Part shown: positions 40,986 through 52,636 of the stretch, piece by piece | Layout of the letters: the number at the start of each line of letters is the position of its first letter | How positions within the stretch are numbered: the stretch's first letter is position 1 | From: Suillus spraguei | Lineage: Eukaryota > Basidiomycota > Agaricomycetes > Boletales > Suillaceae | Length of the DNA stretch: 64,000 nucleotides | Direction: 5' to 3' | Assembly: GCA_016800925.1 (NCBI GenBank) | Contig: JABCPU010000028.1 | Coordinates: 186,001-250,000 of the forward strand | The notes under the pieces: model-generated | Database searches by the model: none | What the model saw: only the letters and a program-made list of their open reading frames with translations | Told to the model about the DNA's origin: nothing | Program-made: the position numbers and the translations under genes

Positions 40986-43900
40986 TCACCCGATGTTTCC
41001 CCAAATGGATGAAGTCGGATAATGTTGCATCGGCCGAGGATACTGCGGCGGCGGCAAAGGCACTGCAGGAGAGAGGTTGAATCCATCCTGTTGAAAGTGC
41101 AGCCCCGTTTGTGGTGGAAGAGCAGCGGGGGCAATCTCCGCATTCAAGTACAGTGACTCCTGTGGGTACGCAAATGGCTGATGACTCGCTGCATTATATG
41201 CAGTCTGATATGAAGGCGAGCTTTGAATTGTATTAGTCGAATGTGATATGGGATGGTGATGCCCAGGACCAGACGGTCGTGAGGTAGAGTGACTTGCATG
41301 AATGTTTGATGGCTCGTGCGTAAATTCAAAGGAAGGTGACCACGGTGACTGTGAATGTGCAAAAGAGGACATGGGAGGAGGTCGGTTAGCAGAGTGCATA
41401 GCCCGGTTGCTTGGCGTCGATAAATTGTGCTCGACACTGTAAGCAGGCAGCTGGTTGTTTAACAATGCGGGTCTGGGACTGAGATTTGGCGGGTTCTGAT
41501 CTAGGGTTGTTGACCATATAGAAGGGGCGTTCGAGGGCCCAGAGCCGAAAAGAAATTGAGATGGAGGTGCGATAGACTGACGGCGGGGAGATCGTCCAAC
41601 ATCACCACCAGCTTTGGAAAAACTATTCAATAAATCCTGAGCTGTCGTCCCTGTGAAAGCAGAAGGCGGCGACGTCGGGGCCGCACGACCTGGGGACACA
41701 ACAGAGGATGCACTGGGGTTGATGAAGTTGCCGTTTATCATACTTGATGGCAATACAGGTGTCGTTGGTAATGCCGATACTGCTCCCGGCGGCGAAGTGG
41801 GAGCCCTAGAAATCACATCAGACACATGGAAATGAAACAGGCACTATTTGACCTTGGATCCCAAACTACGACATCCTCGTCCAGTTCTTCATCGTCATCT
41901 TGTGCCTCTGCATTAAGTACAGTTCTGAATGCGTCTTCAACCGGATCATCGTTGTCAGTACGCCCTGTGTCGGTCATCGCATCGTCCTCCGCACAAGTCT
42001 CCGGTGGCATCAAGTCAAAAACATCAGGATACGAGACAGGCATAATAGGTATCCTTACAGCCTGCGCCCGAAACTGGGCTTCAGGTGTAGTGGCAGTGAC
42101 TTCAAGCAGAAACTTGAAAGTATCACCCTGCAGGTGAATCGGAGAATCCTACAATGAGGTAAACCCAATTAATTCAAAGACAGAGCAATCGGCTCTCACT
42201 GGTGATTCCGCGAGATTCTTGACATCTTTGAGCAAATCAGATATCCTCATTAATTGTTCCTCGTTTGGGTGAACGTTTTCACGGCCCTGCGCGGCCAATC
42301 CGTTCCCCTCGCGGGTATTAGCATCCACGATCGTGGGAGTATCGCCAATCATGAGGCTCCGTAATGGAAGAAAACCCTTAAGGTCGATGTCCTCATCCAA
42401 CGGAGAGAGCAATGAAGGTAGCTTCTCAATTGGGAATAGCTTGTATAGGGCGTTGTAAAAACGCAAGAAATGTCGCCAAAAGACCGGCATGTCTGAGACG
42501 AATACCCCTGGAATTTCCTCGACCTGGCTAGACCCCGTAGGGGGTGTGGCATGCGCCACATACTTGAGATTTGCTAATAACCACTTGCTCGCGACACGCA
42601 ATGCGGGTAGAGTGCGCCTGAATGTCGCAGTGATGCACTGCGCAAGGTCGTTCTCAGCTGCATCTTCTGGTGGAAGGTCAAGTTCATCGGCGCCTATCTC
42701 CAGGAGAGACTGGTGGATGGCAAGAACATGTCTCAAAATCTGTGATTCGACGGTGGCAGGGTCAGGAATCCCCCCGGATCTCCTATTCGAAGGTGGAGAC
42801 GTGTCCCGGATCATGCGATGTTTCCATAACGCTCCCTCAGAGAGAACAATGACCTTGGTCACGGTATCAATTGGAAGAACGCGCTCTGAGACAAGAGCCG
42901 CGAAATCCTTGACGACATCTGCTGCATGCACAATGGGATTTAACCTTGATCTAAACGGCGACGCGGAATTATTTCATCTCGAAATTATCGATCGAAGTCG
43001 ATCACTTACTTATCTGAACCTAATCGCCATAACGCATGTAATAGCACAACTTTCTCCTTAAAGGACTCGACTCTCAAGCGTGGTGGTAAATCACCAATAT
43101 CGGGGGCTGCTTGTGTCCCTTCCCGTGTCTTCTTGGCCTGCTGATCGAGTGATTTATTGAGAATTTTCTTGACATTTTCGGACGCAGTGTCATAAGGCTG
43201 ACGAACGCAAAGCGCTCTATAATAATGGAGAAGCGAACTGAACATGTCATTCTGATAGAAAGCGAGAATGGCCAGCTGATGTGATGGATTACCCTCCGAA
43301 GGGACCAAATGGCGCGCTTGTTCGTAGCACTGAACAGCTTTGTCGTAGTTCCTGGCGCGTGGTATTGAATCAAAGCCCGGAACGCCGCCTCTTCTGTTGC
43401 GGCCGCCCCGCCGAGCTGGTACTGTGCCGTCTTCCTGACCGGCTCGCGGACGCCCTCCACCTTCGTTGTAAAGTTCCCGATATCGTGCCATGTCACCCAA
43501 ACATACTATTGCCTTGCTAAGAATCGCAAGGTTGGTTTCACGTTCGGCTGGGCTCGTTGGAGAAGGCGTATTGCCTTCAAGGGGAAATTGAAATTGGTTA
43601 CGACCAAAACTGGGGTTTGAGACGCCTTCGTGTCCCCCAATGGAGCCATTGGGAGCACCAAGATCATCTGGAATCGCAATGTTCAAGGCAGAGAGTATAT
43701 GCTGTGCTTCGTGAAGTGCAAAGGAGCGCTGGTATCGAGCTACCAGTTGTGTCCAAAATTTCTCTTCTTCAGCAAGAAACTGGCGGAAACGTTGCATCAG
43801 CTTGCGATACTCCACCGGTCCATGATTACTCTGCCTAGGCTGGTGGCGTGGCGCAGATTGCAGCGTTCGATCGAGAGTTGCGACGGTCTGCTTGTAGTTT

Positions 43901-44222
43901 GAGATAAATTGATAAGACGTCTGCATCCAAAGATGGGTCTCTGCATCTTTAGATTCCTTGGCGTATGGCTCGACGAATAATAGGCGAAGATACAGACGTC
44001 GGAGACTACGAATACTGTCAGGGAAACCGACGTTGACAAGAATTTTTGGATGCGAATACCTCTTCCTTTGAAACTCAACCTCTTTATCCCATGGAACGTG
44101 AGCTTTGAGAAGCTCTTTCAGACTTTGGTGGGTTGCTTTTGCCTCACTAAGTTGAGGATCAGTTGGGGATCAACAAAGAAGTTGAGCCAGCACCTTGCAA
44201 GCTGGGAGGCGGAATCGGTCAT
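40986..44222 (-). CDS. EST1/SMG5-7 family protein
   Basis: Members act in nonsense-mediated decay (binding phosphorylated Upf1) or as telomerase-associated Est1. The ATG at 44220-44222 starts MTDSASQLA; a 49-nt intron (GTGCTGGC to CTTAG) restores the frame into SEAKATHQSLKELLKAHVPW. The 14-3-3-like N-terminal part has RSLRRLYLRLLFVEPYAKES and LWMQTSYQFISNYK. The EST1 DNA/RNA-binding TPR-like block has RNYDKAVQCYEQARHLVPSE, SHQLAILAFYQNDMFSSLLH and YYRALCVRQPYDTASENVKK. Helical-hairpin exons follow (MPVFWRHFLRFYNALYKLFP), then an acidic linker (DDDEELDEDVVVWDPRSN). The C-terminal 280 residues are Pro/Ser-rich and disordered, ending SSIWGNIG. No PIN domain is seen, so it is nearer SMG7/Est1 than SMG6. 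Confidence 0.85.
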
Positions 44223-44520
44223 TGTATATAGCGTGAGCGCGTCTAGATGGACTAATATGTGTCCATTTTTTTCTACCTTCACGGACGTCGAAGACAAAAT
44301 CCAGCGCTCAAAAGTCGTCTGTGATGATGAACGACCGTGAGACAAACCGGGTGCTCACATAACCTCATACTAGGGTTCGGCCTTGTGGTAAGTACGCTGT
44401 TTTCATTTTCTGCGCCGTTATTTTATCGCAAAGGTACTGTACAAGATGATTTTGATACACATGCATATGGTACCAGGTATTATCAATGATACAGTATTAC
44501 TAGTAACCCACAAGCGAGCG

Positions 44521-44938
44521 CTATAAATTTGGCGCCCAGTAGTACACGTGATCAGATATATGATGAAAAAGATCCGTAGTAGTTTTGACGTTCACGTTAT
44601 CACCTGAAGACACGCCACCACCAATTGTGTCTGGAATACGCTCAAGCTCCTTATGTAGCAGCTGTCGTGCGCGCGTATGGACATCTCCGCTTGATGAGGC
44701 TCGACCCTCGCTACCTTGGTGGAATTTTCTGTGGCAAAAGCCGTACTATCAGATTCCAGTCGGTCCGTTTCCATTGACACCGTGATCTGCCGCTGATCTC
44801 TTCAAGGAGGCTAAATTGCAGAATATTCGCGATTAAGAAACTACGCGGCACTTTTCCCCTTAAGCTTGATGGGAGAATACGTTTGTTCTGACTGTGGTAA
44901 GCTGTCTTTTTAGCAAATTCCTCACGGTCGATGACTCA
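44521..44938 (-). pseudogene. Unrecognised coding remnant, two exons
   Basis: A 52-nt GT-AG intron (44729-44780) joins two clearly protein-like exons. The upstream exon reads EEFAKKTAYHSQNKRILPSS, then GKVPRSFLIANILQFSLLEE. The downstream exon reads KFHQGSEGRASSSGDVHTRA, then QLLHKELERIPDTIGGGVSS and DLFHHISDHVYYWAPNL with a TAG at 44521-44523. The upstream exon meets a stop near 44935 and no start codon or further exon could be attached. It is either the 3' end of a gene with exons I missed or a truncated relic. I do not recognise the family. Confidence 0.4.
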
Positions 44939-45542
44939 AATTGATTGACACCGATCTGAAGAGATCCGTGATTCTCTCTAGGTTATTTATATGCTCAAGT
45001 TCTACGGCTGAGTATCCTTGCGAGAGTTATCACAAGTACCTTCGCACACATGATCGCAAGTAATCACAGGAGTCCTATAGGTCGTGCCCTGCGTCGCATT
45101 TTCCTGTCCCTGTCTTGAACCGAAGCACGAGGCTGGAAGCGGACAAAAGCTTCCCTCATTATCGAAGAGGGGCCGTTACTACGATCTCACTTTCGCTTCA
45201 GGACTATCCAAAGATGAATCTGACGTATCGAAGTTGCTTGAGGGTATGGTTTGGTAAAGCTGTTACTCCTGCGCCATCATATTTTGCTTAAGCTTGTGTT
45301 CGTGCCCTGGAATCTTTCAATAAGACTTTTTCGGGATAGATTAAGCAACCAATCTTGGATGTGAGCCCATGATACATCCTAGTGCTGAGATATCTTATTC
45401 TTGCATGCTTGAACGGGTTTGATTGCCAATAGAACACGTTAAGTCGGAGAATTGTTATAAAAGCTTTCAACTACCTCCCACCATTAACCTCAGGATCGGT
45501 ACCGTTCTCGTTCACCCAGATACTTACACTCAACTCCATCCG
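44939..45542. other. Intergenic, no gene seen
   Basis: No supported feature. Could hide 5' exons of the preceding minus-strand remnant, but none was found. Confidence 0.4.
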
Positions 45543-45941
45543 ATGCCCCCATTCTACGAAGTAGCTGTCGCCCGTTTTGGCCAATCATCCTCGAAATCCA
45601 AATGGGCAATCATCGTCGTATTCACACCATCTACCCATTCGTTGGTCTATCAAATTACTGGCTCGGCTGCTGACTACAGCCTCGAAGCACCACAATCAGT
45701 CACACTCAAAGATGGGGAGAATGATTATTTGGGGAGAGCACCTATAGGACTGGTGGACTCGGAAAATCTACATCTTCTCCACACCACGCTCGCATCCATT
45801 CCTGTCGTTCGAGGAGATGCTTCCTGGAGCAGCCACAATTGGGTTATGGAGGGTATAGCCGCTCTGCGGAGAGTACAGGGATATCATATCGACAAGCATG
45901 TCTCAATGCAGTGGATATCAGAAAAGCTAGGGGGAAAGTAA
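45543..45941 (+). CDS. Small single-exon basidiomycete protein, function unknown
   Basis: The ATG at 45543 opens 132 codons: MPPFYEVAVARFGQSSSKSK, WAIIVVFTPSTHSLVYQITG, then APIGLVDSENLHLLHTTLAS, IPVVRGDASWSSHNWVMEGI, AALRRVQGYHIDK and ISEKLGGK. The layout, a WAIIV(V/F) strand, a VYQITGS strand, then PVVRGDxxWxSxNWVxEGI and a C-terminal helix, is one I know from many agaricomycete proteins of unknown function. The frame extends upstream without ATG, so 45543 is the best start. It is compact, soluble and intron-free. No catalytic role is proposed. Confidence 0.7.
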   Translation: MPPFYEVAVARFGQSSSKSKWAIIVVFTPSTHSLVYQITGSAADYSLEAPQSVTLKDGENDYLGRAPIGLVDSENLHLLHTTLASIPVVRGDASWSSHNWVMEGIAALRRVQGYHIDKHVSMQWISEKLGGK

Positions 45942-46578
45942 CTGACCGAGGAAGAGCCCGCTTGCCGTCAAATCAATGGGTGGAGAGAGATGACTATATC
46001 GGGAACATTCAGAGGGTGGAATGACAAGTGTATTTTTGGATACTATATCATTGCAGCGGATTGTACTCCTGTCACAAGTATTTCTTACCGTTTATGTCGA
46101 CGGAGTATTGGTATGCCATTGATCATTGCGTCATTTGGCCTCGTGCGATTATGTAGGATATGTCATGACCGCCGGATCTTTGCAACTGGTGCGAATCAGA
46201 AGTGCACTGGCAAACGCTGTCACTGCTTCACATAAGAATACCGATTTGTCAGCGCCAATATTTGTGGCACCGAAGAATAAATAACGACACCCACTTGCCG
46301 AAAGTACTCACGATCGTGCAAACCTGGACCTCATGTAAAACGTAATAACATCTCGTCTGATGAGTGGATGAGTTTACGGCTGCTTCACAGACGACATGTG
46401 TCGCAAATTAACGCCACTATTGATGTTCAAGCGAGTGAAGATGCATTAATCATAATTATGTCGCCAACGGAAGCTGAAGCCTTTATTAAAGCATCAGTCT
46501 ACTGCGAGCAGAAATTCACCACTCACTACATCTGCTTTTTACTTAGTAAAGGCAATCATTATCCGTCATTCGCATAAT
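45942..46578. other. Convergent intergenic, no gene
   Basis: About 640 bp between the small protein (+) and the PEX39-like gene (-); AT-rich, only chance ORFs. Confidence 0.5.
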
Positions 46579-47198
46579 TCAAAAACTTTGACTGTCGACT
46601 TCCCAGGGTTTCTTCCGCACCAAAGCTATGGAAGCGCTAGGAGGTGCATCCTGAAAGGGCGTGATAACCATGTATGTAATGCCCAACCGTGCGGCAGACT
46701 TACATTAAGCGTGTCGGGGATGACTTTGTTATTGGGTATGTCATCTGTCTTTCCCTGTTCTATCAACATCGTCAGCTCGGCAAACGTCAACAGACGAGTT
46801 TCCCCGTCTTCAGCGTTTGAGGACGGAGGTGACAGGTCCATGGGCACAGTAAGATTTTGGGAGTCCACGGTATTCTGATGGGACCGAACATCCTCCACGG
46901 TCAAGTTTTGGCCTGTCACTCTGTTAAAGTAAAACAGCTGAGTTCGGAGGATAACTTCAACCCTCTCTGCATCTGTCTTGCCACTCAGAGCACCGTGCGC
47001 GAGTAAGTCCGCCAGACCTTGCTTGCCAAGTAATTTTAGGAAAAGAATACGTATGCATCTCAGCAACCAAGCACCTACCTGATAAACTTCATCCGAGGAG
47101 AATGGAAAGGTGAAGAAACTACGCAACGCAGCTTCTTTCCCACTCAGGCTAGCCACATTGATATCAGAGGAGAAATTAGTTCCGTCCCTATGGAGCAA
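46579..47198 (-). CDS. PEX39-like peroxisomal import factor
   Basis: PEX39 (human C6orf226, yeast Yjr012c) assists Pex7-dependent import of PTS2 cargo into peroxisomes. The N-terminal part reads FFTFPFSSDEVYQ, joined over an intron to a segment ending LADLLAHGALSGKTDAERVE and then VILRTQLFYFNRVTGQNLTV. The C-terminal hallmark is present: FAELTMLIEQGKTDDIPNNK, then VIPDTLN, spliced near 46652-46702 to DAPPSASIALVRKKPWE with stop at 46579. The KPWE motif and the IPNNK segment are the best identifiers; without the splice the frame runs into unrelated sequence. The start is unclear: no in-frame ATG precedes the visible N-terminus, so a short 5' exon near 47200-47300 is likely missing. Divergent from the ArfGAP gene, sharing a short promoter. 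Confidence 0.75.
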
Positions 47199-47421
47199 GT
47201 GAGCGTCGTAAAAGTAAAGGCGTCACTGTAACCTTTACATGGAAGTGGAAGAAATAAATGTATGGATCAAGTTATTATTGAGGATTGACCGCCGAGAAAA
47301 TCGATGATCAAGAGTTGATTAAGAGATGCTGGCAGTGGTGCGGGGCGCCGACTGAAGGAATTACATAACACCCGACAACATGTAATGGTTCAACGGGAAC
47401 CTTTCTCTCTTCACTGCAACG
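47199..47421. promoter_or_regulatory. Short bidirectional promoter region
   Basis: About 220 bp separate the visible 5' ends of the PEX39-like gene (-) and the ArfGAP gene (+), so the two probably share a promoter. A missing 5' exon of the former may lie here. No TATA box seen. Confidence 0.4.
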
Positions 47422-48981
47422 ATGTCTTCGGGAATCTCCAAAATCACAACCGAGCGAAACAAGCGTACTTTGCTGGAGTTAGTGATGCAGCCAGGGAACG
47501 GTAAGGTTGCTTCCCAGAAATTACTTGGTCAGTTACAAACTTATTACTATTCAAGATATTTGTGCAGATTGTAAGTCGCGAAACCCACGGTGGGCTTCTC
47601 ACAATTTGGGCATTTTCATATGGTATGTATGATACGCGATTCCGTTGTGTACTCGCAGACGTTCATCAGATGCAGCGTCAACTGCGCGAGCATCCATCGC
47701 AAGCTTGGTACCCATATCACGAAAGTGTGCGTCAGAAAGACATAGAATTCAACCTTCAATTATTGACTGGCAATCACGCACAGAAAGAGCCTCACTATGG
47801 ATGCATGGACCAAAGAACAGGTCGAAGTAGGTATCTTCGCATCTGTTGATATGGCAAATTAAGCTCGGACAAATTCTCTTCCTGTTCACAGGCAATGAAG
47901 CAAAACGGAAATATCAGATCAAATGCCTTTTACAACCCTGATGAAGCTCGTCACCCCCCACCGACCAACATGATGGAGGCGGAGCGAGATAGCGAAATCG
48001 AGAAGTTCATCCGAGGTCCGTGAGGTTTCTTTAACTCCGTCTTCACGCGACTGATGTGCTGTCACAGCCAAGTATGAGTTTAAGTGGTTCATGAACTGCA
48101 AACCTTCCAATTTCGTTTCCCCTGCTCGTCCGTGTTCCAGTGCTGCGATCACACGACCAAAGTCAACTTCTACGGCGGACCCTACACCATTTAAACGCAA
48201 GTCTTCTCCTATTCCTCCCCCAGTTCCTGCCAAAAACATCATCCGTGGGGGTCCTGGAGCGTTTAATCTATCTCCTGGCGCGTTATCTCCAGGATCTACA
48301 CCCGTGCAACCCGCGAGATCCATCTCCCACCCGTTGTCCACACCCAGTTCCTCTACTCCGATCCAGAAGCCTTCCGGGAGTCAGCTTTGGGATGATTTGA
48401 TTTCACTACAGGGCCCCTCGCAATTCTCTTCTCTTCCATTGCAATATCAACCGCGGAATTCCGATTTCTCGTCGCTTTCTTCCCTGTCCCACTCCATGCC
48501 CCTTGCCCAGACAGCTCTTGATGTCTCGCCCACTCCGTTATCGACTTTTCAGGGTTCCCACATGATGCCCTCGTCGATGAACAACGCTGCTTCAATTACA
48601 CCCATGCATACCGTAGCCGCTAATGCGACCACAATCCCAAGTCCACTGATTCCATCCCAGCATCACTTTTCGGGCTACCCATATTCTAACACTCTCAACT
48701 CGTTCCCTCCACAGATGAGTGCCGAGGTTTTGAACGGGACACCCTCTGTGGCACCCCTACCTCAGCAGAATTATTTCCCTCAGTCATTCGGACAACCTTC
48801 TCAACTCGGTCATGTGCAAGACCCTAGCTTCATGTATTCACAACCGCAACCACAAGTAGTTCAACAACAATACTCCCCGCAGCCGCCATTTGCTACTACA
48901 TCAACATTTGTAACACAGCAGCAGCCGTTTATGAGCAACACATCTTTTGGAGGGTGGCAGGGTATGCACAGCAAATTCTAA
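47422..48981 (+). CDS. ArfGAP protein (SMAP/Age2-like)
   Basis: Stimulates GTP hydrolysis on Arf in vesicle traffic between Golgi and endosomes. Starts MSSGISKITTERNKRTLLEL. Short exons build the ArfGAP zinc finger: DICADCKSRNPRWASHNLGI, FICVNCASIHRKLGTHITKV and KSLTMDAWTKEQVE. These hold the CxxC...CxxC ligands and the catalytic arginine in IHRKLG. Then AMKQNGNIRSNAFYNPDEAR and EIEKFIRAKYEFKWF. Splicing across the finger is needed: read unspliced, the frame breaks after GIFI. The last large exon (from about 48069) codes a 300-residue Pro/Ser/Gln-rich tail ending WQGMHSKF, with SQLWDDLISL as a possible clathrin-box-like motif (inferred). Length and layout fit fungal Age2/SMAP proteins rather than Glo3 or Gcs1. 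Confidence 0.92.
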
Positions 48982-50412
48982 TGGATAGTTAAACAGCAGA
49001 CTCTAGATCCCGCTTGGACTCGAGCTCTCAATATCTCTACGCCCTTGCGATATGGACATACTTAGTTGCATTTCATACTCATTCGAAGCAGACGGTATTC
49101 CGGCAAATTATGTGTTAGGTACGTTTTGTATGTAGTCCGATCCCAGTCTTCCATATGCCGCATTACATACTGCAATTTATCATTAGGCCAAGGACGTATC
49201 CTCCCCGAAGCTTGGAAGCGGTTTGGATTCTTGAACATGTATACTTTATCCTAGTTTCCCCAGTACAACATTGACTCGACTGGGCCTCAATCAATGGATG
49301 CGCACTCTTGAAAAGAAGATCTCACTGTAGAAAGAGGACCTGTAGGTTCATCATGATCAACCTGTTATTGCGCCTCTGATGCCCATTAACTCGATTTATA
49401 ATAACCTCGGCCAAGCTCTAATCTCTTGCTCTAGGGTACTTTGTGGGAATCTGGGACCACACCTCGAGGTCATATGTAAAGGTTTTTCTTTCAGCACATG
49501 TGCACGTGTATCCCCCGATTAATAACATGTCAAAGATTGGTGGTTATGGACCTAGCGGACCAGGTCTTATGTAGAGCGGTGAATGCAATTCTTTGCTGAA
49601 AATGGCTGACGCTCATGACTCACAGACATATACATCAGGCAGACAGGAAGATGGGATCGTGGTACTCTCTTGCCGGGATGTGGCACAGCGAGATGACAGG
49701 GGCATACTACCTATGCAGATTGATCTTATCCCTGACTCGTGTTCGTTAACAGCAATCATGATGCGGCTTGCATTGCCGTGGTGCAGCATAGTTCAAGGAA
49801 GGAAAATGAGGAATTTGCAAAAAGTATCACTCCCATCGAATCGTATTTGATCAAGACACTGGGTCTTTTCAAATCTCTTGAGATGAAGTATGATGAGACA
49901 ACTTTTGCTTGAATTCTTAACGATATTGATCCCTTTCTTAAGCGATTTCAGATGACTGATGACTGATCTAAGTTTCTTGTCTTTCGCAGACCCAAACCCC
50001 TTGCTTCTAGACACACTTATGTATGATAACATTAATATTGTATGTACTGTACAATTTCTTGGGTAATGCGTTGTGGCGGTACGATAAGAAATTAGGACGG
50101 ACTCTGTTTAGTCGGAGTTTGAATATGTTAGATGTCGTCCTGATCATAGTCTAATCGGTGGGCCCGCCGCCTTCCCTCCTCCTGTTAATCTACTATATAT
50201 GTTGTTGGCCTGCTACCTTGAACAGACATGTTTTTTTCTCTCCTTATCCCCAGACTCGACACTGGACTTCATTTCCTGGATGTTCTCCCGCTCTTGCCTT
50301 TTGCGTGTTGACGCTGTTGAGTCCTTGCTGCAGGTTAAGAAGTCGTGCGAACCCAACGAATCATCTATATTGACCTGCAAACTCTGGAGTTTGCGCATGC
50401 CTCAGTGATTGT
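48982..50412. other. Intergenic of 1.4 kb with a dispersed repeat copy
   Basis: No gene supported. The only structured element is the repeat copy at about 50016-50098, listed separately. Confidence 0.5.
50016..50098. repeat. Dispersed repeat, copy 1
   Basis: Shares a nearly identical core (AATGCGTTGTGGCGGT then CGATAAG) and flanking similarity of roughly 80 bp with 55483-55566. Both copies have a TGTATGAT...TAAT block before the core. Same orientation. Confidence 0.7.
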
Positions 50413-50904
50413 ATGGCAACACCAGGAACGTTTTTTCACTTTTTACTCGTGGTCTACCGTAACCTCGCTGAAAAAAATGCTCTTGAGTTCCAGCTAATGA
50501 TGGTACAACAGATGAATTTCTCGCGATCATCCTACTTCTATGGCATCAGTTTAATAAGACTCGTATGGAACGGCTTGGCTCTTCCGTCTGCCTATTTTTC
50601 GGTGGTTTGTATTCTTTACACTGGATTCTACGTATTAACCACCGTCAGCGATGAGGAGATGCCCGGCGAAGTCATACACCACATAGCTGGTTTGCAAATT
50701 TCAGGGTTTATTGACATCGTTCGCACCCTGTGGGAGGTCTACGACGCTGCCGAAAAATCGGTCAAGGCTTTCTGCGAGGGTATTTTAAAGGACTTGAAGG
50801 ATCGTGTTGTCATTAGCTGTATAGAGGCAGTCCAGGCATGCTACATGCTCCGAGAACAAGTGCAGCTCGATCAAAGAATCTTTTTCATTCATATTGGTGT
50901 GTAG
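50413..50904 (+). CDS. Orphan ORF, function unknown
   Basis: An ATG-started open frame of 163 codons with hydrophobic N-terminal half (SAYFSVVCILYTGFYVLTTV as a possible membrane segment) and an alpha-helical C-terminal half (DIVRTLWEVYDAAEKSVKAF). No family recognised, no intron evident. Could be a real orphan gene or a relic. Confidence 0.35.
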   Translation: MATPGTFFHFLLVVYRNLAEKNALEFQLMMVQQMNFSRSSYFYGISLIRLVWNGLALPSAYFSVVCILYTGFYVLTTVSDEEMPGEVIHHIAGLQISGFIDIVRTLWEVYDAAEKSVKAFCEGILKDLKDRVVISCIEAVQACYMLREQVQLDQRIFFIHIGV

Positions 50905-51598
50905 TTCTACTATGTTGTATTGCTGTCGTTTGCTTTAGTTTTACCAGTCATCGATTATGGATTCTCTATCCCGGTGTATATTAACTTGAGGTTGTTGTCC
51001 AAGTTACCGTGATACTCTCGTTGACCTGCGCATGGATACCTACCCATCGAAATTTACGGTTTCATCAATGTCTTTGGTGTGCCTGTCAGTGCTTACATCT
51101 GCTTGGTGACAAGTGTAACTCGCACAGACAATGTGCTATGAGGTCAGGTGGGGAATACGGCAAGTGCTCAATCCACTTGGATATGAGGTCTATTTCATAC
51201 TTTCCCGAGCATCCCTGTCACCTGTTGCCCAAGTACAGTGGAAATTTCCCGGGAACAGCCCGACTCAGTGATCAACGACTCACTATAAGAGTTGTACTAT
51301 GACAAAGCCTGAATGAATCCATGCCATTGGGTGTGGTCAGAAGGTGGGCTCTGTGGGTCGGGCCGCATCCACACCATCGCATTGATAATCTGCGGCAACT
51401 AACAAATAGTATTTTCCACAGGACAAAAGTACATTATGCGATATAAAAGGAACAATATATTTGCTCTTCGCCACTGGGTCACAACATGTGGTCCAACACA
51501 CAATATGCATCTATTACTGTGGATGTGACGCCACAATTCACGAGGCGAGTATTAAAGGGAGGGCTGCTTCTATCAAGCTTAGTATCTTGTTTCCCCAC
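50905..51598. other. Intergenic, promoter region of the F-box-like gene
   Basis: No coding feature supported. A TATA-like element at 51442 is listed separately. Confidence 0.45.
51442..51449 (+). promoter_or_regulatory. TATA-box-like element
   Basis: TATAAAAG at 157 bp before the ATG of the F-box-like gene; distance allows a 5' UTR of about 120 nt. Confidence 0.4.
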
Positions 51599-52636
51599 AT
51601 GGAGCCTGCTATCCGCTTTCGATTTAGCGACCTGCCTCGTGAGATTGCCCTCATGGTCTTCAAATACGCGGCCGAGCCGACGTTTTCGCAAAAAGAGGAA
51701 TATGCCGATAAAAATCCCTATGCAACCGCACTTTCGTTGTGTCTCGTCTCTCGACTTGTGAGGCGCACCATCCTCCCCGAATTCCTACACACCATCTCTC
51801 TCCGCCGATGTCTCAGCCTGAAAATGTTCGCAAATGCTCTGCTCATGCAGAAAGCATATGCTGAGAAAAAAAGCGATCTTTTCGTTGACTACACCTCCCT
51901 TGTACAGAGGATGTGGGCTAGTCGTGAAAATTCATCAGCCTTCCTCCGATATATCGAGCTCGAGGGGTGCATGGACTTGTTGCTTCCGGTGTTACTGGCT
52001 GTACCGGAACTTGCGATTGACCGCAGCTATTTATATATTATAGTCGCGAGCGCGCGAAATGCGTGGAACCCCCGCGCAAATCCCAATGTCGACAACGGAC
52101 CCTCCCTTTTCCCTGTGAAAACAAAGAATCTGACGATAATGGGTCACTATATCGGGTTTAATGTCTTCAAATACCATCGAACAAGACCATCTATTTTCCT
52201 CAAGGCAATACACCATCTTACCTACCTGACGGGGATTGGAGGGGACAAATACACTTTTCACAAGATCAGCAGGGGCTTAGAGGCCCCAGAATGGGCGCTG
52301 AGTGACTGTATGGCCGACATTCCGTGGGGTCTCTTGGACAACCTCAAAACATTTTCAGTAGTCTACCCGCACATGGGTACCCCACGCGAGATATTTACAT
52401 ATATGGAGAAAACAGAGGGACTAGACTTGCATGTGGAACGGCTCACGGTGTCTGCTCCCCTGTTCAAGCAGGACCCAAAATCCTTCCCGTGGGTGACACC
52501 GCCGTTTGCTGTGACCGGTTGTGGGGAGAAGAGCATTCAATCGGATGGTATTTCCATCAAGGTGACCCGTGATCGGGTACATTTTGGGGAACTTTCCGAG
52601 TGGGATAAAGCTTGGGCCTGCGGGCTAACAGACTGA
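51599..52636 (+). CDS. F-box-like protein, single exon
   Basis: 345 codons from the ATG at 51599. The N-terminus IRFRFSDLPREIALMVFKYA matches the F-box start (LPxEIxxxIFxxA), followed by ATALSLCLVSRLVRRTILPE, the second F-box helix pair. The remainder is a long helical/LRR-like region (RYIELEGCMDLLLPVLLAVP; FLKAIHHLTYLTGIGGDKY) typical of the expanded agaricomycete F-box-like families that probably feed SCF ubiquitin ligases (inferred). The frame extends upstream without ATG; the chosen Met fits the domain start. Uninterrupted and apparently intact. Substrate unknown. Confidence 0.75.
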   Translation: MEPAIRFRFSDLPREIALMVFKYAAEPTFSQKEEYADKNPYATALSLCLVSRLVRRTILPEFLHTISLRRCLSLKMFANALLMQKAYAEKKSDLFVDYTSLVQRMWASRENSSAFLRYIELEGCMDLLLPVLLAVPELAIDRSYLYIIVASARNAWNPRANPNVDNGPSLFPVKTKNLTIMGHYIGFNVFKYHRTRPSIFLKAIHHLTYLTGIGGDKYTFHKISRGLEAPEWALSDCMADIPWGLLDNLKTFSVVYPHMGTPREIFTYMEKTEGLDLHVERLTVSAPLFKQDPKSFPWVTPPFAVTGCGEKSIQSDGISIKVTRDRVHFGELSEWDKAWACGLTD

